Source: Methylomonas koyamae (GTDB lineage Bacteria > Pseudomonadota > Gammaproteobacteria > Methylococcales > Methylomonadaceae). Taken from it: a stretch of 64,000 bases of DNA. Location: contig NZ_AP019777.1 in the NCBI RefSeq assembly GCF_019669905.1, positions 1,674,001-1,738,000 on the forward strand, given 5' to 3'. Both the position numbers and the translations under genes were made by a program. The notes below the pieces were generated by a model. The model was not told the DNA's origin, made no database searches, and saw only the letters and a program-made list of their open reading frames with translations. This document shows positions 57,508-64,000 of the stretch, one piece after another. Numbering within the stretch: position 1 is the first letter of the stretch; the number at the start of each line of letters is the position of its first letter.

Positions 57508-58587
57508 TTACGCAGCCCGGATTGAGGTTGCCGAGGCGGCAAACGGTCTGCGTCCGAACAGCGTCAACAAGCCGGCGGCGAACAGCCAGACCGCTGCCGG
57601 TAACGGCACCTGGCTGACCATGGCGTCGGCGACTAGCGCGTGCATTGCCGCCGTCGGATGGAAGTCGTCCCAGAACACGTGATTATCCGGATCGGCGCAA
57701 GCGCCGGGCAGGGCAACGCAGGCGCTGACCGCATCGCCGAAACCGAATCCGGCCGGATTGGCGACGATAGCGTTGAATAAACCGAACGAGTCGAATTCGA
57801 CAATATCGGTGGCGGCGAACTTGTTGTCGACCAGACCCAAAAGACTGGCCAGGGTTTGGTTGAAGGTCAGCGAATATTCCCGCGCCGGGTCGATCACGTC
57901 CTGGCCTTGGCCGACAACGAACGGCGTCAAGCCCAAATCGGGCAGGTTAGGCACCAGAATGGTTTCCGCGCCGAATCCGGCTAAAGCGCCGACGTAACCG
58001 GCAATATTGGTTGCGGCGGTTTGCGCCGCACTTCTGGCAACCGCGCTGGCATCGAGGCTCGGTTGCAGTGCCAACGGGATGTAGACGTCGGTCAGATAGT
58101 CGTTGGCGCCGCCCCAGACGAAATACAGTGCATTCGCGGTTGGCGTGGCGCTATTCAGATAAAAACCGATTTGCTGGGCCATGCCGGGTAGCGCGAAACC
58201 GCCGGGGGCCGACTGCGAGCCGCCGTCGCCGAAGTTGCCGATGCCGCTGGTGGCGCCGGCTACCGAGTAATTGAAAAAATTGCCGGCGTTGGCGCCGCCG
58301 GGCAACAGCGCATTCGCAACCCGCTCCACGGTAGCCGGGCCGTTGGAATAGCGGCCTTCGAAATAGGGCGGGCAAGGATGGCTGGCGTCGCAATTGCCGT
58401 TCGGGTTGACCGGCCCCGGATAACCGTTCAGAAAATTGTAAATGCTCCAAACCGACGAGCTGCTTTTACCGCTGTCGGACAACGAATCGCCGAAGGCGTA
58501 AACGCTGGAAAAATTGGCGGCTTCGGTGCGGCCTACGCCGACTGCGGCAAGCAGCAACAGGGCGGCGACGGATAGTTTGTTGTTCAT
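57508..58587 (-). CDS. secreted GDSL/SGNH esterase with VPLPA-type sorting signal
   Basis: This 359-residue protein has a signal peptide (VAALLLLAAVGVGRTEA), block I AFGDSLSDSG with the nucleophile Ser (about 31-40), GGAND (block III, about 159-163) and FWDDFHPTAAMH with the catalytic Asp and His (about 304-315). The C-terminus is VPLPAAVWLFAAGLLTLFGRR, a PEP-CTERM-like sorting signal of the VPLPA type, cleaved and processed by an exosortase-type enzyme in such bacteria. The substrate is an ester, unspecified. It is monocistronic. Confidence 0.9.
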   Translation of the reverse strand: MNNKLSVAALLLLAAVGVGRTEAANFSSVYAFGDSLSDSGKSSSSVWSIYNFLNGYPGPVNPNGNCDASHPCPPYFEGRYSNGPATVERVANALLPGGANAGNFFNYSVAGATSGIGNFGDGGSQSAPGGFALPGMAQQIGFYLNSATPTANALYFVWGGANDYLTDVYIPLALQPSLDASAVARSAAQTAATNIAGYVGALAGFGAETILVPNLPDLGLTPFVVGQGQDVIDPAREYSLTFNQTLASLLGLVDNKFAATDIVEFDSFGLFNAIVANPAGFGFGDAVSACVALPGACADPDNHVFWDDFHPTAAMHALVADAMVSQVPLPAAVWLFAAGLLTLFGRRPFAASATSIRAA

Positions 58588-58711
58588 GGGATTCTCCCTT
58601 TTTGGCAGTTTAGGTTAGGCCTTCCCGGCGGGTATTGCTCCTGAGTTGGTGCGATTTATCTGCCGAAAGCGCTGCGCGGCTATCGGCGGCAAACCTTCGT
58701 AAACGCCGGCG

Positions 58712-59920
58712 TTACCGATTCGGGCCGTCCAGCAATTCAATCCAATGCAGTACCGGCACTTGTCCGGTTTCCCGCAGATGCAGCAGGCAGCCGATGTTGG
58801 CGGTGGCGATCAACTCCGGTTGCTCTGCTTGCAGCGCCAGCAATTTGGCCTGGCGCAGGCGGTTGGACAGTTCCGGTTGCAACAGCGAGTAGCTGCCGGC
58901 CGAACCGCAGCATAAACCGGCATCGGCTACAGGCGCCAGTTCGAAACCCAGGCCGGCCAGCAGGCTTTCGACTACGCCGGCCAACGGCTGGCCGTGTTGC
59001 AGGCTGCAAGGCGCCTGAAACGCGATTTTGCGCGGCGTGGCCGCCAATTTGGCTGTGTCCTCGGCTTGGACAATTTCGGCAATATCCTTGGCCGCGGCTG
59101 AAACTCGCGCGGCCTTGTCGGCATAGTCCGGGTCGTCGCGCAAAAGATAAGCGTAGTCTTTGACCATGGTCCCGCAGCCGCTGGCGGTGATAACGATGGC
59201 TTCCGCCCCGGCCTGCAACGCCGGCCACCAAGCGTCGATCCGGCGCCGAATCGCGTCCAGCGCCGTGTCGCGCTGGTCCAGATGGTGGGCCAACGCGCCG
59301 CAACACCCGCTTTGGCCTTGAATAACGCTGATGCCGAGCCGGTCCAGCACCCGCGCCGCCGCGGCGTTGATGCCCGGCGCCAGCGCCGGCTGCACACAGC
59401 CTTGCAACATCAGCATCCGCCGCCGGTGGCGTAACGGCGGCCAGGTTTCCGGTGCCGGCTTGGCCGGTACTTTGGCCTGCAATACGGCAGGTAACAGCGG
59501 CTTCGCCAGCCGCGCCAGTGCGGCCAGCGGCGCCAGCCGGCGCGGGTAGGGCAGTATCGTCAGCAAGGCCCGGCGTAGCCAGCGTTGCCGCCACGGCCGG
59601 CGCAGTTGGCCGGCGGCGACTGCCCGGCCTGCGTCGAGCAAGCGGCCGTATTCGACGCCGGAGGGGCAGGCCGATTCGCAGGCGCGGCAGCTTAGGCAAC
59701 GGTCCAGATGGTGTTGGGTGGATGCGGTGGCGGCTTGGCCCTCCAGCAGTTGTTTGATCAGATAAATCCGGCCGCGCGGCCCGTCCAATTCGTCGCCTTG
59801 CAAACGGTAAGTCGGGCAGGCGGCATTGCAAAAACCGCAATGCACGCAGCGCTGCAGCGCGGCTTGGGCGGAGGCGATGTCGGGATGGCCGGCCAGGCTC
59901 GGATCGATTTGGGTTTGCAT
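58712..59920 (-). CDS. glcF: glycolate oxidase iron-sulfur subunit
   Basis: From the ATG at 59920 the protein has 402 residues. Two [4Fe-4S] ferredoxin motifs (CVHCGFCNAACP, about 25-36; CLSCRACESACP, about 75-86) are followed by two CCG domains (SGCCGALAHH; APCSLQH with GLCCGSAGSY). GlcF passes electrons from GlcD/GlcE to the quinone pool. It is the last gene of glcDEF, starting 4 bases after glcE. In a one-carbon organism the enzyme would oxidise glycolate to glyoxylate, for example after phosphoglycolate salvage. Confidence 0.95.
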   Translation of the reverse strand: MQTQIDPSLAGHPDIASAQAALQRCVHCGFCNAACPTYRLQGDELDGPRGRIYLIKQLLEGQAATASTQHHLDRCLSCRACESACPSGVEYGRLLDAGRAVAAGQLRRPWRQRWLRRALLTILPYPRRLAPLAALARLAKPLLPAVLQAKVPAKPAPETWPPLRHRRRMLMLQGCVQPALAPGINAAAARVLDRLGISVIQGQSGCCGALAHHLDQRDTALDAIRRRIDAWWPALQAGAEAIVITASGCGTMVKDYAYLLRDDPDYADKAARVSAAAKDIAEIVQAEDTAKLAATPRKIAFQAPCSLQHGQPLAGVVESLLAGLGFELAPVADAGLCCGSAGSYSLLQPELSNRLRQAKLLALQAEQPELIATANIGCLLHLRETGQVPVLHWIELLDGPNR

Positions 59921-59924
59921 CGGC

Positions 59925-60974
59925 TTAGTCCGGATAAGTGGCGAACACGCCGAGCGGATCGAAGGCATCGCGCACCCGCTGTTGCAACGCGGCCAATTCC
60001 GGCGTTAGCGGCGTTCGGGTGGGGCTGCCGTCGCCGCGAAACAGCGTCGCTCGCGCCGCGGATGCGGTGCAGGCGCGATGCACCGATTCGGCCGATTCGG
60101 CAGTTTTCAGCCAACGTTGGGCGCCGCCCCAATCGATCAGCCAAGCGCCGGCTAGCTCGGGCTGCGTCGCGGCCGGCGCGGTCGCAACCCGCCACAAATC
60201 TCCACGCTGCTGAAAAAACGGCAAGCGTTGTTCGCGCAGGTCTTGCCAGAATGAGTCGCCGCCAAGGTCGAACTCGCCGCCGATGTTGGCGGCCGCAGCG
60301 CGTACCGCCGTTGCGGCACCGGACAATCTGGCCCTGACCGATACGCCGTCGTAGGCCAGCGCCGACAACGGCCAGGGCCGGCCGGCCAGACGGTTCATGA
60401 ATTCGATGGCGGCGGCCGGTTCGGCAATCGGGAAAGCGACGGTCGCTTCGGTTTCCGGCCTGGGCAATACCCGCAGCGAACACTGCAACAACAGGCCCAG
60501 ACTACCGCGGGCGCCGACCATCAACCGCGACACGTCGAAACCGGCCACGTTCTTGATGACTTGGCCGCCGAAATTCAACTCCTCGCCCAGACCGTTGACG
60601 ATTTTGCAGCCCAGCACGAAATCGCGGGCGCTGCCGGCGAAGGGCCGGCGCGGGCCGGAAAATGCGCAAGCCAGCGTACCGCCGACGCTAGCCGTAGCGC
60701 CGAAATGCGGCGGCTCGAAGCCGAGCATTTGGCCGTGTTCGGCCAGCACGGCTTCCAGTTCGGCCAGACGGGTGCCGGCGCGGACCGTGACTACCAATTC
60801 GCTGGGTTCGTAATCGACGATGCCGGCGTGTTCGGCAACTGCCAGCGTTTCGGCGTCTGCCGCCGGCTGGGAATAAAAGGCTTTGCTATTGCCGCCGACG
60901 ATGCGCAGCGGTGTGCGGGACGCTGCCGCCTGGCCGATACGTTCCCGCAACTCGGCACTCAAGTCGGCGGCCAT
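59925..60974 (-). CDS. glcE: glycolate oxidase FAD-binding subunit
   Basis: This 349-residue protein carries the PCMH-type FAD domain: RIVGGNSKAF, VTVRAGTRLAELE, GATASVGGTLACAFSGPRR, FGGQVIKNVAGFDVSRL (about 136-152) and GSLGLLLQ. The C-terminal FAD-linked oxidase domain is short, as is usual for GlcE. Its ATG overlaps the glcD stop by one base (TGATG). It forms the complex with GlcD and GlcF. Confidence 0.95.
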   Translation of the reverse strand: MAADLSAELRERIGQAAASRTPLRIVGGNSKAFYSQPAADAETLAVAEHAGIVDYEPSELVVTVRAGTRLAELEAVLAEHGQMLGFEPPHFGATASVGGTLACAFSGPRRPFAGSARDFVLGCKIVNGLGEELNFGGQVIKNVAGFDVSRLMVGARGSLGLLLQCSLRVLPRPETEATVAFPIAEPAAAIEFMNRLAGRPWPLSALAYDGVSVRARLSGAATAVRAAAANIGGEFDLGGDSFWQDLREQRLPFFQQRGDLWRVATAPAATQPELAGAWLIDWGGAQRWLKTAESAESVHRACTASAARATLFRGDGSPTRTPLTPELAALQQRVRDAFDPLGVFATYPD

Positions 60975-62431
60975 CAGAACCGCTCCAGTTCCGGGTGCGG
61001 CAGCTCGCCGCGGTGGACATGCATCCGGCCCAGCTCGGCGCAGCGGTGCAAGGTCGGTACCGCCTTGCCCGGATTGAGCAGGCCGTCAGGATCGAAAGCC
61101 TGTTTCAATCGCAGGAATTGCTGCAACTCGCCGGCGCCGAACTGCACGCACATATACGGGATTTTTTCGCTGCCGACGCCGTGTTCGCCGGTAATGGTGC
61201 CGCCGACCGCGACGCACAGTTCCAGAATTTTGCCGCCGAAGGCCTCGGCTTTGGCAAATTCGCCGTCGCTGCCGCTGTCGTACAAAATCAACGGATGCAA
61301 ATTGCCGTCGCCGGCGTGGAATACGTTGACCACCGCCAGGCCGAATTCGGCCGACATCTCGGAAATTCGGCGCAATACCTGGGCCAAGTGTTTGCGCGGA
61401 ATCGTGCCGTCCATGCAGTAGTAATCGCTGGCGATGCGGCCGACCGCCGGAAACGCGGCCTTGCGTCCGGCCCAGAAGCGTTTGCGCTGGTCTGCGTCGT
61501 CGGCGACCCGGATTTCGCTGGCGCCGGCAGCGGCCAATACGGCGACGGCGCGCTCGCTGTCGGCCGCCACTTGTTCCGGCAAACCGTCCAGTTCGCACAG
61601 CAGCAACGCCGCGGCGTCGAGCGGGTAACCGGCGTGGACGAAGGCGTCGGTGGCGCGGATGGCCGGATTGTCCATCAGTTCCAGCCCGGCCGGCAGCAGG
61701 CCGGAGCTGATCACGGCCGCCACTGCGGCACCGGCCTGTTCGACGCTGGGAAACGCCGCCAGCAGCACCCGCGTTGCCGGCGGCAACGGCAGCAGCCGGA
61801 CCGTGGCCTCGACCACGATACCCAGCAAACCTTCCGAACCGATTGCCAGCGCCAACAGGTCGTAGCCCGGCGCGTCGAGGCCGGGGCCGCCCAGCGTCAG
61901 CAGCTCGCCGTCTATCGTCGCCAATTTCACCTGCAACACGTTGTGCACGGTCAGGCCGTATTTCAGGCAGTGCACGCCGCCGGCATTTTCGGCGATGTTG
62001 CCGCCGATGCTACAGGCGATTTGCGACGACGGGTCCGGCGCGTAAAACAGGCCGTGCGCTTTGGCGGCTTCGGAAATGGCTAGGTTTCTGACGCCGGGTT
62101 GTACGGTGGCGGTGCGGTTCAGCGGATCCAGCGCCAGGATGCGGCTCATTTTGCTCAGCCCGACCACGATGCCGCCGGTTACCGGCATTGCCCCGGCCGC
62201 CAGACCGGTGCCGGCGCCGCGCGGTACCACCGGCACCCGGTGCTCGCGGCATAAGCGCATCAAGCCCAAGACTTGTTCGGCCGTTTCCGGCAAGGCCACC
62301 AAGTCCGGCGGCGTTCGGTAGGCCGCCAGGCCGTCGCATTCGTAAACCCGCAAGCGCTCGGGCTCGGTAACGACGTTGGCGGCGCCGAGCAAGTCCAGGC
62401 ATAGTCGGGTAAAGGTGGCAGATAAAGGCAT
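60974..62431 (-). CDS. glcD: glycolate oxidase FAD-linked catalytic subunit
   Basis: This 485-residue protein has the full FAD-binding domain (VVPRGAGTGLAAGAMP, about 68-83; PDPSSQIACSIGGNIAENAGG, about 133-153) and the FAD-oxidase C-terminal domain (CMDGTIPRKHLAQVL; NVFHAGDGNLHP; GGTITGEHGVGSEKI). These are the substrate and flavin residues of glycolate/D-lactate oxidases. It is the first gene of glcDEF. The regulator GlcC is not in the window. Start at the first ATG, with about 190 bases of leader before the HD-GYP gene. Confidence 0.95.
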   Translation of the reverse strand: MPLSATFTRLCLDLLGAANVVTEPERLRVYECDGLAAYRTPPDLVALPETAEQVLGLMRLCREHRVPVVPRGAGTGLAAGAMPVTGGIVVGLSKMSRILALDPLNRTATVQPGVRNLAISEAAKAHGLFYAPDPSSQIACSIGGNIAENAGGVHCLKYGLTVHNVLQVKLATIDGELLTLGGPGLDAPGYDLLALAIGSEGLLGIVVEATVRLLPLPPATRVLLAAFPSVEQAGAAVAAVISSGLLPAGLELMDNPAIRATDAFVHAGYPLDAAALLLCELDGLPEQVAADSERAVAVLAAAGASEIRVADDADQRKRFWAGRKAAFPAVGRIASDYYCMDGTIPRKHLAQVLRRISEMSAEFGLAVVNVFHAGDGNLHPLILYDSGSDGEFAKAEAFGGKILELCVAVGGTITGEHGVGSEKIPYMCVQFGAGELQQFLRLKQAFDPDGLLNPGKAVPTLHRCAELGRMHVHRGELPHPELERF

Positions 62432-62620
62432 GGCGGATTATAACCACAACTTGGCGAGCGGCGGCCAGGGTATGAATACGGAGGTTAGCTTCCACCTGTT
62501 TTTTGACCGATGCTGAATAGTTACGCTTGGATTTCCTTATTTGCGGTTATCGGAGGGGGCGCAGTGGCGGCGCCGATTCGGCCGATTAGCAAACACGCAA
62601 ATTCGACCTTGGCGGCGGCA

Positions 62621-63609
62621 TCAGGCGCCTTGCTGCGCTTCGCGACTGTCCCAACCGGCCTTGATTTCCAGAATACGCGGCAGGCAGGTTTCGAATGCCG
62701 CGACCATTGTAGGGTCGAAATGGCGTCCCGCGCCGTTGCGCAGGGTTTCCAGGGCTTGTTCCAGCGGCCAAGCATCCTTGTAAGGACGTTTCATGGTCAA
62801 TGCGTCGAACACGTCGACTAGCGCGACGATTCGGGAATGGCTTCGCCAATCAAGCCATCCGGATAACCGCTGCCGTCCCACTTCTCGTGATGGCGCAGCG
62901 CAACCTCGGCGGCCAATACGAATATCGGTGCGTCGCTGGTGGACAGGATTTCGTAGCCTATCCGGCAATGGGTGCGCATAATCGCCCATTCGTCGGCATC
63001 CAGTTGGCCGGGTTTACGCAACACCGAGTCGGGAATGCCGATTTTTCCGGTGTCGTGCATGGGAGCGGCTTGTTCCAGCAGAACGCAATCCTCTTTGGAC
63101 CAACCGATCGTCTCGGCCAGATGCCGGGCGTAGGCGGCGATGCGCCAGATATGGAGGCCGGTATCGCTGTCGTTGTAATGGCCGGCTTTACCGAGCATGG
63201 CGATGGCTTCGCCGTACGTTCTCTCCAACAGTTTGGTCTGCACCAGCGATAGGTGGGTCCGCACCCGCGCCCGCACGATTCGGGGGTAAACCGGTTTGAT
63301 CAAATAATCGACGCAGCCTGCGTCGAAGCCGGCTTCTTCTTTTTCCAATTCGGACAGTGTGGTGATGAAAATCACCGGGATGGCTTCGGTGGCCGGATTG
63401 GCTTTTAGGGCGCGGCAGACCGCATAGCCGTCCATGTCCGGCATCTGGATATCGAGCAGGACCAGACTGGGATGGTGCTTGCCCGCCAACTCCAGCGCTT
63501 CTAACCCGTTTCGGGCCAGCATCAGCCTATGCTCGTCTTTGAGTATTTGGTGCAGAATCGCCAAATTGGTGGGCTCATCGTCTACGATGAGGATGGGACC
63601 GTAAGGCAT
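62621..63609 (-). pseudogene. HD-GYP response regulator with a frameshift
   Basis: The first frame (63609-62818) encodes a receiver (ILIVDDEP, LLDIQMPDMDG, LIKPVYP) and most of an HD-GYP domain with the HD and GYP motifs ([23 protein letters not shown]). Near 62835 it shifts: the sequence reads GEAIPESSR then stops, while the next frame continues with [19 protein letters not shown] to about 62621. Together they give a normal RpfG-like c-di-GMP phosphodiesterase. A one-base error, a sequencing error or a real mutation could cause this. The truncated form would lose about 60 residues. Confidence 0.8.
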
Positions 63610-63612
63610 GGC

Positions 63613-64000
63613 TTACTCCGGTATCGAGAAATTCAGGCGCTGCATCAGGCTACGCACGGCAGCTTCCGCCCCGCGGAAATCGAAATCGGCCAGTAGCGCG
63701 TCCAACTCGGCCAAATGGATAGGATTCGAATGCCGCCGCAGCCGGCCCAGCCAGATTTCGGCGTCATCGGGATCGTTACGGTCCAGCGCTTCCAGCATGC
63801 CCGCGAACAACGCAGGCAAGCTGTCCCCGAGTGGCGCGGCAACCGGCTCCGGCGCTGCGCCGGGATGGTCGGCTTCTTGCCAGGCGTCGACCGCCGCACA
63901 TACCCGGTCGATCGCGGTTTGCAGGTCTGCCGCCAGTTTAAAGCCCGCTTCGCCCGCATTCAAGCGCATTTCTAGTTTGCATGCCAATTCCGCAACCTGG
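63613..64000 (-). CDS. C-terminal part of a larger protein (kinase-like), runs off the window
   Basis: The frame stays open to the right edge, so the start lies outside. The visible 129 residues are helical and acidic (LADLQTAIDRVCAAVDAWQEADHP, LFAGMLEALDRNDPDDAEIWL, LADFDFRGAEAAVRSLMQRL). This sort of tail follows receiver domains in hybrid kinases. It ends 3 bases before the start of the HD-GYP regulator, so the two form an operon and are probable partners. Confidence 0.65.
   Translation of the reverse strand, partial: QVAELACKLEMRLNAGEAGFKLAADLQTAIDRVCAAVDAWQEADHPGAAPEPVAAPLGDSLPALFAGMLEALDRNDPDDAEIWLGRLRRHSNPIHLAELDALLADFDFRGAEAAVRSLMQRLNFSIPE

Overview
The window looks like the chromosome of a gammaproteobacterial methanotroph, most likely Methylomonas or a close relative of the Methylococcaceae. 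This is inferred from gene content (bufferin-type copper RiPP operon, glycolate oxidase GlcDEF, VPLPA-type C-terminal sorting signal, DUF6447 protein, very large PAS-rich hybrid kinases) and from moderately high GC. It was not tested by any search. No rRNA, tRNA or CRISPR array was seen.

Layout. 0-2 kb: a REP-like hairpin and three small envelope proteins. 2.2-6.4 kb: a histidine kinase, an NtrC-type sigma-54 response regulator and a lipoprotein esterase, with a good sigma-54 promoter between regulator and esterase. 6.4-10.2 kb: small membrane protein, secreted beta-helix protein, a decayed chemoreceptor, a CBS protein and an unusual Cys/His-repeat lipoprotein. 10.4-12.8 kb: msrP-msrQ-GGCT-dtd. 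12.9-15.8 kb: the bufABCD operon plus a degenerate SDR remnant, preceded by a near-consensus sigma-54 promoter. A GAF-PAS-AAA+-Fis sigma-54 activator (16.0-17.9 kb) is transcribed divergently from it. 18-34 kb: VanY-type peptidase, c-di-GMP enzymes, acyltransferase and PIG-L deacetylase, and a MASE1 hybrid kinase next to a REC-REC-PAS-EAL-REC protein. 34.5-36.3 kb: lipoprotein, EEP-family hydrolase, DUF6447.

36.3-46.4 kb is an accessory block of visibly lower GC. It holds a large membrane protein with a periplasmic beta region and cytoplasmic helices, two lipoproteins (one long and coiled-coil-rich), and an 888-residue metzincin-like protease with a duplicated N-terminal module. I recognise no described system in this set. 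The block ends in an IS3-family element that abuts a 5'-truncated eutC and shows no target duplication, so a rearrangement has occurred there.

47-50 kb: Tat-exported superoxide reductase, a MITE-like element, GH17 glycosidase with a coupled small membrane protein. 50-54.5 kb: another multi-PAS hybrid kinase. 54.5-57 kb: remnant of a gamma-class R-M locus (RHH protein, N6-adenine methyltransferase, a roughly 18-codon stub that may be the start of a XamI-type endonuclease) fused to a decayed RsbQ-like hydrolase. 57-58.6 kb: an array of perfect hairpins and a GDSL esterase. 58.7-62.4 kb: glcDEF. 62.6-64 kb: a frameshifted HD-GYP response regulator and the C-terminus of a protein running off the window.

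Two themes recur. One is envelope metal and redox homeostasis (bufferin, Cys/His lipoprotein, MsrPQ, superoxide reductase). The other is dense phosphorelay, sigma-54 and c-di-GMP signalling. In two places a sigma-54 activator gene sits next to a sigma-54 promoter, which gives specific regulator-target hypotheses.
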